64,000 nt of DNA from the NCBI RefSeq assembly GCF_040712315.1, contig NC_134016.1, forward strand, positions 27,103,503 through 27,167,502, in the 5' to 3' direction. The notes below the pieces were generated by a model. The model was not told the origin of the DNA. It made no database searches and worked only from the letters and a program-made list of their open reading frames with translations. This DNA is from Castanea sativa (taxonomy: Eukaryota > Streptophyta > Magnoliopsida > Fagales > Fagaceae). The position numbers and the translations under genes are program-made. Shown here piece by piece: positions 1-12,362 of the stretch. The first letter of the stretch is position 1; every line of letters begins with the position of its first letter.

Positions 1-177
1 TTGGATTTTTACACACCCAAAAACAAAAGCATAAAAGTAAGATCAAATGCAAAAATAACAAAAATAATGCATATAAAAAGATGCATAATACACAAATGCA
101 TGACAATGAAGTATCTAATGCATGAAAGGTCCTACAAAGATCGAAAGAATTAGATCAAGGACCAAAAGAACAAAAGC

Positions 178-1224
178 TCAACCATAGGAACCCTTCCTCA
201 TCCAAACAAAAAGATTGTTTGGAATGAGTGTCTCATGAGAAGTGAGACGAGGGTTTGAAGAATGAGAACCGGAGATGCACATAGACAAGGAGGTAAGAAC
301 ATCAAAAACTTTCTTCAACAACTTACCATTTTCCCCTATAACTGGTTTAGCTTTCAAAGCACAACTTCCAAGAAGCTGAAGTTTCTCTTTTCTTTTGATT
401 CTTTTAAGAGCTTGAAACTTAGAGCAAAGAGGTCTAAGATGACCAAAGGCACCACAATGGTGACAAACAATGGGTTTAGGTCCATTAGGCTTTTTAGGGA
501 GGGATCTAGCAACATGATTTTGTTCTCTCTTCAACTTGGGACATTGAGATCTTATATGACCGATCACATCGCAATGGTGGCAAGTTGGAACAAACTTAGA
601 TCCATCCAAAACCTTAGGTTGAGACCTAAACGGAGGCTTTGGCTTCAGAGCCTTTCTCTCCACCTTTTGATTTCTTTTGTGTGGAGGAATGTACACCGAT
701 TTGTTCTTTGAAGTAGAACGTACAATAGGCATAAAATCGGGTACCACAACATAATTGCAACAAATGTTTTCACCATTTTTAACACTTCGTTCAGCAATCA
801 AACACTTGGCATGCATCTTTAGAGATTCATTTTCACATTTTAGCTCATCAACAAGTTTGTTAGACAAAACAAGTTCAACATCCAAGTCCATATTCAAACA
901 TTTAAACCTTTTCAGCTTTTCAAGAGAATTTTCAGCAACCTTCTTGTACTTTTCAACCAACTTATTGGATTCATTGAGCTTAGCAATCAAATCATCATTT
1001 TCATAATGAAACTTGCTCAAATTCTTATGAAACTTCTTAGCCTCTTTCTTCAAGATTTTGATGTTTGGAATATCAACAACACCCAAAGATTCATGTAACA
1101 TGGTATCACAATCATGTGGATAAACACTCATAGAGCCATTTTCACAAACACATGTCATGTTACAATCAATATCATCCAAAACATCCATAGAAGCATACAA
1201 AACACTATCCATGGCAAAACACAC
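178..1224 (-). CDS. Retroelement Gag-like protein with coiled coil and two CCHC zinc knuckles
   Basis: A 348-residue open frame that probably encodes a nucleocapsid-like protein binding element RNA. Residues of roughly 60-140 are rich in Lys, Glu and Leu and look coiled coil. A basic linker follows, then two zinc knuckles: CHHCDVIGHIRSQC near residue 217 and CHHCGAFGHLRPLC near residue 254. The frame ends with an aromatic/basic tail (FVWMRKGSYG). Met 1 may not be the real start, since MDSVLYASMDVL begins four codons later. It lies just downstream of the primer binding site, as expected for gag. The UBN2-type capsid domain usual in copia Gag is not evident, so the protein is either truncated or of a gag-only type. 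The double CCHC makes the assignment firm; the family name is inferred. Confidence 0.72.
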   Translation of the reverse strand: MCFAMDSVLYASMDVLDDIDCNMTCVCENGSMSVYPHDCDTMLHESLGVVDIPNIKILKKEAKKFHKNLSKFHYENDDLIAKLNESNKLVEKYKKVAENSLEKLKRFKCLNMDLDVELVLSNKLVDELKCENESLKMHAKCLIAERSVKNGENICCNYVVVPDFMPIVRSTSKNKSVYIPPHKRNQKVERKALKPKPPFRSQPKVLDGSKFVPTCHHCDVIGHIRSQCPKLKREQNHVARSLPKKPNGPKPIVCHHCGAFGHLRPLCSKFQALKRIKRKEKLQLLGSCALKAKPVIGENGKLLKKVFDVLTSLSMCISGSHSSNPRLTSHETLIPNNLFVWMRKGSYG

Positions 1225-1273
1225 AAGGGGTTAAGGATCACACTTAGCTAATGAAACCACAACAAGTGCATCT

Positions 1274-1285
1274 GCTCTGATGCCA
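1274..1285 (-). promoter_or_regulatory. Primer binding site of element D
   Basis: On the minus strand this reads TGGCATCAGAGC, one base from the usual plant copia TGGTATCAGAGC site complementary to initiator tRNA-Met. It sits two bases from the LTR edge (TG at 1288-1289 on the plus strand). Confidence 0.75.
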
Positions 1286-1287
1286 AT

Positions 1288-2300
1288 TGAAAGCTCGGAT
1301 TTGTGTTAAAAACACAAGAGCTGTTTAGGCCCCCCAAAAAAAATTATGGCTCAGTTGATTTTACTCTAACTTAAACTAAGTGTGGAATAGAGTAAATGCA
1401 AGCGAACAAACAATACAACTACTCTAAGTCATATTCATTAAAACACAGTAGTAAAAAGAAAGCTAAAAGAGTAGGGAAGAGAGATGCAAACACAAGATAA
1501 CACGCCAATGTGTTATCGAAGAGTAACCAAAGAACTCGGCGAAAAACCTATCCGCCGCCCTCCAAGCGGTAAATCAATCCACTAGAGAATAGAGTTGCAA
1601 TACACGAATAATAAAAGACCCTCCAAGCCTAGTGTACCCAATGTACTTGAGCCCTCCAAGCTCCTGCTACCAACGGACTTCACGGAGTCATGTCTTCTCT
1701 AGTTTTTCGGATCCCGCATTACGCCCGATTGCATCCGCCAAGCCTCACCGGCTTCTTTCGGTAAATCCCCAAAGCTTCCCAATCTCCAAAACACTCTTTA
1801 CACTCTAAAAATGTGTGGGCTGTGTTTGTGTACAAATCTCCTCTCAAGGTATGACAATGGGAGAGGGAAGAAGAAGATGCTACAATGATTTCTCACTATG
1901 GATGGGTAGCTCTCTCTTTAAAAGATGGGTGTGTGTGTTGTTCAAAACCTATCTAGGGTTTTTCTCTCTGAATGGTCTCTCATACTTTTGTAGGTAATGA
2001 GGGTATGTATAGTATGGGTGAAGGGTAAGAAAGTTACACTTAAAAATTCTCTAGGCAGAGAGTTTCGCAGGTATCTTGCGGGAAGGCCTTACTCGCGAGA
2101 CACTAGCGAAATTCACCAGGCTAGCATGACTCTTCAGCTTCCAGCATGTGCTTTTCACATGCCCCTTTTGTGGGATACTCTTCCCGTGAGATACTCGCAA
2201 GCCAATCCCGAAAATGCACAGATTCTTCATTCAAAGCTTAATTCTTCACTAACTTAATACTAAGCCCAATACAATAAAAATCCCACAAAGTATAAGGAAC
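1288..2300 (-). repeat. 5' LTR of element D (outer edge uncertain)
   Basis: The inner edge abuts the primer binding site. The LTR holds a TATA-like stretch (TTTTAAAGAGAG on the minus strand near 1918). Upstream of it is a block of short TCGC/CTCGCGAG palindromes (about 2068-2206). Two open frames at 1815-1997 and 1997-2257 lie inside the LTR and show no protein similarity I recognise. Confidence 0.55.
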
Positions 2301-2369
2301 AAAATTAAAGCAAATACAACATTTTTTGTCATGGAATATAGCCAACATAAACATAGTTGTAAGTCATAA

Positions 2370-5300
2370 CTTTACAAGCTCAAAACGTTGACCCGAACTT
2401 TATAATCAAATCCTCAAAGTCAGAGTTATCATTTACTGTTTACTGCTCATTTCAGCAGCATATGCCTCATTTGTAAAATACAAATGGGCTATCGAAACAC
2501 ATCCAATCCTCATGTAAATTTACAGAGCCACTCCTCTAGAGATCTAGTAAATACTATATCAATTTCAGAGTCAACTCATAGAGCCATGATTTATTAAAAA
2601 TCATACAAGGCAACATGCTCAAATATGTCCTAACAGAATTTCATGCAACTTAGAAATTAAACCATTATTTTTATATTAATCCAAATGCCGTGAGACCACT
2701 TCCATTACAACCATATGTGCCTTAGAATTTGTAAAACACCTTCTAGCAGTCTAATTCACTGTATACAATTTAATACCTAATTTATCATGCGTAAACACTG
2801 AATTTGTCACAGTGACAGCCTTGTAGCATTTTCCTGTAAATTCACAAATAATAATCAAACGATGATATTTTCATATGAAGCTAAATACACACATACTAGA
2901 CATATTAGAATACATGAATAATCATCAAATTGACTATAATATCATCAATCTTTCAAAATACTAACACAAAACCAAAATACTAACATAAAGCCAATCTCTC
3001 ATAATCAATGAAATCCTAATCTCACCTCAACGAGGCTCCCCAAACACAAGATACATTCATCAAACAACATGATGTACCAAATCATAGAGAAACCATTATT
3101 TTAATGTTCATATTCAGATCATGTCAAACAACTTCAAAATCAATTTCGAATGTATTTGAGATCGGAAGCAATGGTGCACGCATAAACTTACTCAAGGCAA
3201 CATACAACATGAATAAAACAGCTTTATAAAAACAATAGTTGAATGGTTTAGAACCCCCCCTTCGAGTACTAAATCTTGAACCAAGTTATAAAAAATTTAA
3301 CTATGATCCAAACATACCAAATGATAAGCATATTGAATTATAGCTCAAAACATCCATCCCAACTTTAGAATTAAATCTTCAAATTCAGAGTTATTATTTA
3401 CTGTTTACTGCTCATTTCAGCAGCATATGCCTCATTTGTAAAATACAAATGGGCTATCTAAACAAATCCAATCCTTATGAACGTTTACAGAGTCACTCCT
3501 ATGGATGTCTAGTAAATACCGTATCCATTTCAGAGTCAAATCATAAAGCCATGATTTATTAAAAATCATATAATAAAACAAGCTCAAATCTGTCCTGGCA
3601 GAATTTCATGTAACTTAGAAATTATACCATTATTTTTATATTAATCCAAATGTTGTGAGACCACTTCCATTACAACCATATGTGTCTTAGAATTTATAAA
3701 AACTACTCCTAGCATCCTAATTCACTGTATACAGTTTAATACATAATTTATCATGCGTAACATCGAATCTATCACAGTGATAGCTTTGCGGAATTTTCTT
3801 GTAAATTGACAAACAATTATCAAACATTGGTATTTTCATATGAAATTTGATACAAACATACTAGACATATTAGAATACATGAATAAAAATCTAATTGACC
3901 ATAATATCATCAATATTTCAAAATACTAATACAAAACCAAAATACTAACACAAAGCCTATCTCTCATAATCAATGAAATCCTAATCTCACCTTAGCGAGG
4001 TTTCCCAAACACAAGATACATTCATCAAACAACATGATGTACCAAATCATAGAGAACCCATTATTTTAATGTTCATATTTAGATCATCTCAAACAACTTT
4101 AAAATGAATTCTGAATTTGTTTAAGATCAGAAGTAATGGTGCATGCATAAACTTACTCAAGGAAACATACAACACGAATAAAACAACTTCATAAAAACAA
4201 CATTTGAATGGTTTAGAACCCCTCCTTTGAGTACTAAACATTGGATTAAGTTATACAAACTTTATCTATGATCCAAACATACCAAATGATAAGCAAATTA
4301 AATTATAGCTCAAAACATTCACCCTAACTTTAGAATCAAATCCTTAAAGTTAGAGTTATCATTTACTGTTTACTGTTCATTTCAGCAGCACATGCCTCAA
4401 TGTAAAATACAAATGGGCTATCTAAACACATTCAATACTCATGCAATTTTACAGAGCCACTCCTATGGAGGTCTACTAAATACCGTATCAATTTCAGAGT
4501 TAGCTCATAGAGCCATGATTTATTAAAAATCATACAAGACAACATGCTCAAATCTATCTCGAGAGAATTTCATGCAACTTTTAAATTAAACCATTATTTT
4601 TGTATTAATCCAAATGCTGTGAGACCACTTCCATTAAAACCATATGTATCTTAAAATTCATAAAAACTACTCCAAGCATATTAATTCACTGTAGAAAATT
4701 TAATACATAATTTATCATGCGTAAACACCGAATCTGTCACAGTGACAGCTTTGTAGCATTCTCTTGTAAATGCACAAACAATTATCAATCAATGCTATTT
4801 GCATATGAAATTTAATACACACATACTAGACATATTAGATTACATGAATAAACATCAAATTGACCATAATATCATCAGTATTTCAAAAGACCAACACAAA
4901 ACCACAATATTAACACAAAGCCTATCTCTCATAATCAATGAAATCCTAATCCCACCTCAATGAGGTTGCCCAAACACAAGATACATTCATCAAACAACAT
5001 GATGTACCAAATCATAGAGAAACCATTATTTTAATGTTCATATTCAGATCATGTCAAACAACTTTAAAATCAATTCCAAATGTGTTTGAGATCGGAAGCA
5101 ATGGTGCACGCATAAACTTACTAAAGGCAACATACAACATGAATTACACAGCTTCATAAAAACAACAGTTGAATGGTTTAGAACCTCTCCTTTGAGTACT
5201 AAACCTTGAATCAAGTTATACAAAATTTGTCTATGATCCAAACATACCAAATGATAAGAATATTAAAATATAGCTCAAAACATTTACCCCAACTTTAGAA

Positions 5301-8300
5301 TTAAATCCTCAAATTCAGAGTTATCATTTACTGTTTACTGCTCATTTCAGCAGCATATGCCTCATTTGTAAAATAGAAATGAGCTATCTAACCACATCCA
5401 ATACTTATGAACGTTTACAGAGCCACTCCTCTAGATGTCTAGTAAATACCGTATCGATTTTAGAGTCAAATTGTAGAGCCATGATTTATTGAAAATCATA
5501 TAACAAAACATTCTCAATTCTGTCCTGACAGAATTTCATGTAACTTAGAAATTATACAATTATTTTTATATTAATCCAAATGCTGTGAGACCACTTCTAT
5601 TACAACCATATGTGTCTTAGAATTCATAAAAACGACTCCTAGCATCCTAATTCATTGTATACATTTTAATACCTAATTTATCATGCGTAAACACCGAATC
5701 TATCACAGTGATAGCTTTGCAGAATTTTCTTGTAAATTGACAAACAACTATCAAACATTGGTATTTTCATATGAAATTTAATACACACATACTAGACATA
5801 TTAGAATACATGAATAAACTTCAAATTGACCATAATATCATCAATGTTTCCAAATACTAACACAAAGCCTATCTCTCATATTCAATGAAATCATAATCCC
5901 ACCTCAACGAGGTTCCCCAAACACAAGATACATTCATCAAATAATATGATATACCAAATCATAAAGAAACCATTATTTTAATGTTCATATTCAGATCATG
6001 TCAAACAACTTTAAAATCAATTTCGAATGTGTTTGAGATCGGAGGCAATGGTGCATGCATAAACTTACTCAAGGCAACATACAACATGAATAAAACAGCT
6101 TCACAAAAACAACAGTTGAATGGTTTAGAACCCCTCATTTGAGTACTAAACCTTGAACCAAGTTATACAAAATTTATCTATGATCCAAACATACCAAATG
6201 ATAAGAATATTAAATTATAGGTCAAAATATTTACCCTAACTTTAGAATTAAATCTTCAAATTCGGAGTTATCATTTACGGTTTACTGCTCATTTTAACAG
6301 CATATGCCCCATTTGTAAAATACAAATGGGCTATCTAAACACATCCAATCCTCATGCAAGTTTACAGAGCCACTCATTTGGATGTCTCCGTATCGATTTC
6401 AGAGTCAAATTATAGAGCCATGATTTATTAAAAATCATTCAAAACAACATTACCAAATCTGTCCTGACAGAATTTCATGCAACTTAGAAATTAGACCATT
6501 ATTTTTATATTAATCCAAATCCATTGGGACCACTTTCATTACAGCCATATGTGTCTTAGAATTCATAAATATTACTCCTAGCATCTTAATTCACTGTTTA
6601 CAATTTAATACATAATTTATCATGCATAAACACCAAATCTGTCACAGTGACAGCTTTGTCGCATTTTCTTGTAAATTCACAAACAATTATCAAACGATGA
6701 TATTTTCTTATGAAATTAAATACACACATACTAGACATTAAAATACATGATTAAACATCAAATTGACCATAATATCATCAATATTTCAAAATACTAACAC
6801 AAAACTACAATACTAACACAAAGCCTATCTCTCATAATCAATGAAATCATAATCCCACCTTAATGGGGTTGCCCAAACACAAGATACATTCATCAAAAAA
6901 CATTATGTACAAAATCATAGAGAAACCATTATTTTAATGTTCATATTCAGATAATGTCAAACAACTTTAAAATCAATTCCGAATGTGTTTGAGATCGGAA
7001 GCAATGGTACACGCATAAACTTACTCAAGGCAACATACAACATGAATTACACAGCTTCATAAAAACAACAGTTGAATGGTTTAGAACCTCTCCTTTGAGT
7101 ACTAAACCTTTAATCAAGTTATACAAAATTTGTCTATGATCCAAACATACCAAATGATAAGAATATTAAAATATAGCTCAAAACATTTACCCTAACTTTA
7201 GAATTAAATTCTCAAATTCAGAGTTATCATTTATTGTTTACTGCTCATTTTAGCAGCATATGCCTCATTTATAAAATATAAATGGGCTATCTAACCACAT
7301 CCAATACTTATGAACGTTTACAGAGCCACTCCTCTAGATGTCTAGTAAATACCGTATCAATTTCAGAGTCAAATCGTAGAGCCATGATTTATTGAAAATC
7401 ATATAACAAAACATTCTCAATTCTGTCTTGACAGAATTTCATGTAACTTAGAAATTATACCATTATTTTTATATTAATCCAAATGCTGTGAGACCACTTC
7501 CATTACAACCATATGTGTCTTAGAATTCATAAAAACTACTCCTAGCATCCTAATTCACTGTATACAGTTTAATACCTAATTTATCATGCGTAAACACCGA
7601 ATCTATCACAGTGATAGCTTTGCAGAATTTTCTTGTAAATTGACAAACAATTATCAAACATTGGTATTTTCATATGAAATTTAATACACACATACTAGAC
7701 ATATTAGAATACATGAATAAACTTCAAATTGACCATAATATCATCAATGTTTCCAAATACTAACACAAAACCACAATATTAACACAAAGCCTATCTCTCA
7801 TAATCAATGAAATCCTAATCCCACCTCAACGAGGTTCCCCAAACACAAGATACATTCATCAAATAATATGATGTACCAAATCATAAAGAAACCATTATTT
7901 TAATGTTCATATTCAGATCATGTCAAACAACTTTAAAATCAATTTCGAATGTGTTTGAGATCGGAGGCAATGGTGCACGCATAAACTTACTCAAGGCAAC
8001 ATACAACATGAATAAAACAGCTTCACAAAAATAACAATTGAATGGTTTAGAACCCCTCGTTTGAGTACTAAACCTTGAACCAAGTTATACAAAATTTATC
8101 TATGATCCAAAAATACCAAATGATAAGAATATTAAATTATAGGTCAAAACATTCACCCTAACTTTAGAATTAAATTTTCAAATTTGGAGTTATCATTTAC
8201 GGTTTACTGCTCATTTTAACAGCACATGCATCATTTGTAAAATACAAATGGGCTATCTAAACACATCCAATCCTCATGCAAGTTTACAGAGCCACTCATT

Positions 8301-10590
8301 TGGATGTCTAGTAAATACCGTATCGATTTCAGAGTCAAATTATAGAGCCATGATTTATTAAAAATCATTCAAAACAACATGCTCAAATCTGTCCTGACAG
8401 AATTTCATGCAACTTAGAAATTAGACCATTATTTTTATATTAATCCAAATCCATTGGGACCACTTCCATTACAGCCATATGTGTCTTAGAATTCATAAAT
8501 ATTACTCCTAGCATCTTAATTCACTGTATACAATTTAATACATAATTTATCATGCATAAACACCAAATCTGTCACAGTGACAGCTTTGTAGCATTTTCTT
8601 GTAAATTCACAAACAATTATCGAACGATGATATTTTCTTATGAAATTAAATACACACATACTAGACATATTAAAATACATGATTAAACATCAAATTGACC
8701 ATAATATCATCAATATTTCAAAATACTAACACAAAACTACAATACTAACACAAAGCCTATCTTTCATAATCAATGAAATCCTAATCCCACCTCAATGAGG
8801 TTGCCCAAACACAAGATACATTCATCAAACAACATGATGTACAAAATCATAGAGAAACCATTATTTTAATGTTCATATTCAGATCATGTCAAACAACTTT
8901 AAAATCAATTTCGAATGTGTTTGAGATCGGAGGCAATGGTGCACGCATAAACTTACTCAAGGCAACATACAACATGAATAAAACAGCTTCACAAAAATAA
9001 CAATTGAATGGTTTAGAACCCCTCGTTTGAGTACTAAACCTTGAACCAAGTTATAAAAAATTTATCTATGATACAAAAATACCAAATGATAAGAATATTA
9101 AATTAGAGGTCAAAACATTCACCCTAACTTTAGAATTAAATCTTCAAATTCGGAGTTATCATTTACGGTTTACTGCTCATTTTAACAGCAAATGCCTCAT
9201 TTGTAAAATACAAATGGGCTATCTAAACACATCCAATCCTCATGCAAGTTTACAGAGCCACTCATTTGGATGTCTAGGAAATACCGTATCGATTTCAGAG
9301 TCAAATTATAGAGCCATGATTTATTAAAAATTATTCAAAACAACATGCTCAAATCTGTCCTGACAGAATTTCATGCAACTTAGAAATTAGACCATTATTT
9401 TTATATTAATCCAAATCCATTGGGACCACTTCCATTACAGCCATATGTGTCTTAGAATTCATAAATTTTACTCCTAGCATCTTAATTCACTGTATACAAT
9501 TTAATACATAATTTATCATGCATAAACACCAAATCTGTCACAGTGACAGCTTTGTAGCATTTTCTTGTAAATTCACAAACAATTATCGAACGATGATATT
9601 TTCTTATGAAATTAAATACACACATACTAGACATATTAAAATACATGATTAAACATCAAATTGACCATAATATCATCAATATTTCAAAATACTAACACAA
9701 AACTACAATACTAACACAAAGCCTATCTTTCATAATCAATGAAATCCTAATCCCACCTCAATGAGGTTGCCCAAACACAAGATACATTCATCAAACAACA
9801 TGATGTACAAAATCATAGAGAAACCATTATTTTAATGTTCATATTCAGATCATGTCAAACAACTTTAAAATCAATTCCGAATGTGTTTGAGATCGGAAGC
9901 AATGGTGCACGCATAAACTTACTCAAGGAAACATACAACATGAATTACACAGCTTCATAAAAACAACATTTGAATGGTTTAGAACCTCTCCTTTGAGTAC
10001 TAAACCTTGAATCAAGTTATACAAAATTTGTCTATGATCCAAACATACCAAATGATAAGGATATTAAAATATAGCTCAAAACATTTACCCTAACTTTAGA
10101 ATTAAATCCTCAAATTCAGAGTTATCATTTACTGCTTACTGCTCATTTTAGTAGCATATGACTCATTTGTAAAATACAAATGGGCTATCTAAACACATCC
10201 AATCCTTGTGAAATTGTATAGAGTCACTCCTCTGGAAGTCTAGTAAAGACCATATTGATTTCAGAGTCAAATTTTAGAGCCATGAATATTTAAAAATCGT
10301 ACAGGACAACATGCTCAAATCTGTCCTGACCGAATTTCATGCAACTTAGAAATTAGACCATTATTTTTATATCATTGCAAATGCGGTGAGACCACTTCCA
10401 TTACAACCATATGTGTTTTAGAATTCATAAAAACTACTCTTAGCATCCTAATTCACTGTATACAATTTAATACATAATTTATCATGCATAAACACCGAAT
10501 CTGTCACAGTGACAGCTTTGCAGCATTTTCTTGTAAATTCACAAAAAATTATCAAATGATGGTATTTTTTATAAAATTTAATACAAACAT
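2370..10590. repeat. Large tandem array, ~965-bp unit, about 8.5 copies, with dimeric higher-order structure
   Basis: The anchor ATTTACTGTTTACTGCTC (or a close variant) recurs at 2431, 3396, 4361, 5326, 6273, 7229, 8195, 9161 and 10127. The spacings are 965, 965, 965, 947, 956, 966, 966 and 966. Two unit types alternate. Type A has CTGTCACAGTGACAG and AATTCACAAACAATTATC; type B (copies 2, 4, 6) has CTATCACAGTGATAG and AATTGACAAACAATTATC. After copy 7 the alternation breaks into consecutive A units. The array begins and ends in the middle of a unit. No coding frame is conserved; the open frames at 5044-5250 and 10448-10792 are chance. Confidence 0.95.
4734..4748. other. Perfect 7-bp-arm palindrome inside the array unit (A type; B type at 5700-5714)
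   Basis: CTGTCAC-A-GTGACAG is a perfect inverted repeat around one base. In type B units the same place reads CTATCAC-A-GTGATAG, so both arms changed together and pairing is kept. With one mismatch the arms extend to ten bases. Seven of the other eight... copies carry one of the two perfect forms; copy 1 (near 2806) has a changed outermost pair. Confidence 0.85.
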
Positions 10591-10639
10591 ATACCTGCCA
10601 AGAAAAAGTCAGTAGCTTCAAAAAAAAAAAAATGTACCT

Positions 10640-10705
10640 GCCAAAAACAGTTTGAATCAAAGAATCCCCAACAGAAAACCACTTGTTATCATCATCCAAA
10701 CCTGA
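10640..10705 (-). other. Exon-like segment flanked by splice-type signals, possibly captured host sequence
   Basis: On the minus strand a T-rich tract ending in TTTTGTCAG is followed by about 64 bases reading LDDDNKWFSVGDSLIQTVFG in one frame, then CAG/GTACAT, a donor-like junction. A second CAG/GTATATG occurs at about 10597. The residue composition is protein-like but I do not recognise the family. It lies between the tandem array and the CACTA terminus, so capture by a transposon is possible. The evidence is codon-like composition and splice-like edges only. Confidence 0.3.
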
Positions 10706-10770
10706 CAAAACCAACAATAGAGAACTTAAATTTACTAAATTTAACAAATGTACTGTAAAATCACACAAAA

Positions 10771-11185
10771 ACCAATTACAACTAACTAACACAAAAACCC
10801 ATTACAACTAACTATCACAAAACCCATTAATTCAGCACCAAAATACTATAAACTCATAATTACACTTACAAGAAAAAAACTCAAAACCCATATTATTTAA
10901 TCAAATACAAACCAAATATTACAAAAATAAAAAAATAAAAAACTTACAATGATGAAATCAGTGGAAGGAGATGATTGGTAACCAATTACAAGTAACTAAC
11001 ACAAAAACCCATTACAACTAAGACACACAAAACCCATTAATTCGGCACCTAAATACTATAAACTCATACTTACACTTACAAGAAAAAAACTCAAAACCCA
11101 TATCATTTAATCAAATACAAACCAAATATTACAAAAAAAAAAAAAAAACTTACAATGTTGAAATCAGTGGAGGAAGACAAAGGGA
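10771..11185. repeat. ~210-bp tandem duplication
   Basis: ACCAATTACAACTAACTAAC at 10771 recurs with one change at 10981, and the following ~200 bases match closely through TTACAATG-TGAAATCAGTGGA. The second copy runs into a purine-rich stretch (11165-11400) of GGGAGGGAAAG-type sequence without a clear frame. Confidence 0.85.
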
Positions 11186-11539
11186 AGGAAGATGCGAGGT
11201 AGTGGAGGAAAAGGGGGAGGGAAAGAAAAGAGAGAGGGACGGGTGAAGGAGAGAGGGAGGGTGAAGGGAGACGTTAGCAACGGCGGCAAGGGATTGGATC
11301 GGCATCGCCAGCGGGGGTTGGGTTGGTGCCGGTAGGTTAGGTCGACGATGTGAGGGAGAGAGTGAGTGAGGGAGTATCGGTTTGAGGAAGAGGCTAAATG
11401 CGAGTGAGGAAAAAAAGAAAAGAGGAAAAAAAGAGGTTGAATGTGGGAAAAAAAAAAAGAGGTTGAATGTGAGTGAGGGAAAAAAAAAGGGGCTGATAAG
11501 TGTGATATATATATATTACCTCTTTAGTGACAACTTGGG

Positions 11540-12015
11540 TTTCGTCGCTATTGCTTGCCTTTAGTGACGAATTAGAGTTCCGTTGCTAAAATGCCTGAAG
11601 GATAATCAGACTGATTTTTAGCAACGAAATGGATTTGTTGCTATTAGGTTCTTTTAGCGACGACATTTGTTTCGTCGCTAATAATCTCCCAGCAAAATCT
11701 ACAATGATGAAATTATTTCGTCGCAAAAAACTAGAGTTTCAGCAACGAAAAATTTCGTATCTGTAGACTTATTAAATTCGCAACATACTTTTTCCTTTTG
11801 GTGCCCTTGTTTCAAATCAACAAATAGCAACAAAATTTCAATTTCATCGCTAAAAGTCATTATCTTTTCATTTTTAGCGACTAAATGCAAATGTCGTCGC
11901 TAAAGGTTATTATTTTTGTGACGAAATTCAAATTTCGTCGCTATATGTAAGTTTTCAGTGACGAAAAAATTTTCCTCACTAAAATTTGTCACTAAAAATA
12001 CATATTGTTGTAGTG
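11540..12015. mobile_element. Terminal region of a CACTA (En/Spm-like) DNA transposon
   Basis: The right end reads ...ATTGTTGTAGTG at 12015, the complement of a CACTACAACAAT terminus. Inside it are many subterminal copies, in both orientations, of TTTAGCGACGAAA / TTTCGTCGCTAA (for example near 11560, 11620, 11650, 11710, 11880, 11930). This is the pattern of En/Spm subterminal transposase-binding repeats. No partner CACTA end was found to the left, so the element is truncated or its other end lies outside the window. No transposase frame is visible. Confidence 0.75.
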
Positions 12016-12060
12016 AATACCGGTGTACCGTTACGGGTTTACTATTATTTTTTTTATATT

Positions 12061-12065
<5 letters not shown>

Positions 12066-12117
<52 letters not shown>

Positions 12118-12118
12118 A
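12066..12118. repeat. (AT)n-(GT)n microsatellite
   Basis: A compound dinucleotide run, ATATAT followed by TGTGTG. It explains the low-complexity open frame across it. Confidence 0.95.
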
Positions 12119-12362
12119 TTATAATAAATATAAAAGTTTACCATAAAATATTACCTCAATTTAGAACAAATTATTCATGGCTTTAGATTTTAGCATCAAT
12201 TAAAAGAAAAAAAAAACACAGATAAAAAATAGAAAGCTTAATTGTTCATTGCATACGAAAAAAACAAATAATACTAATAAGTTAACGCAAATAAGTTACC
12301 ACTCTGCCTTTACGAAAATTCAAAAATTACAAAACTAAAAAAAAAAAAAAAGCTTTTTTTAG

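Larger units (their letters stand above)
1..2300 (-). mobile_element. Gag-only LTR retroelement fragment, family D (minus strand)
   Basis: Read on the minus strand this has the order LTR (from about 2300 down to 1288), a tRNA-Met-type primer binding site (1285-1274) and a gag-like ORF (1224-178). It then runs off the left edge of the window. No protease, integrase or RT is visible here, but the element may continue beyond base 1. The outer LTR boundary is not resolved because I found no target duplication. The coiled-coil part of its gag resembles element E at 34548. Confidence 0.7.

Noticed and set aside
262..1006. Plus-strand ORFs opposite the element D gag
   Set aside because: Antisense shadows of the gag-like frame; no independent motif.
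1815..2257. Two adjoining ORFs in the element D LTR
   Set aside because: Within LTR sequence, no recognisable domain, composition not protein-like.
2421..2490. Inverted repeat CATTTGTA-AAA-TACAAATG in each array unit
   Set aside because: Real but AT-rich and without covariation between unit types, so weaker than the CTGTCAC palindrome.
2370..10590. Array considered as a CRISPR or rDNA spacer
   Set aside because: Units are near-identical over their whole ~965 bp with no spacer/repeat alternation, and no rRNA sequence is present.
5044..10792. ORFs at 5044-5250 and 10448-10792 in and at the end of the tandem array
   Set aside because: Not kept open in the other array copies.
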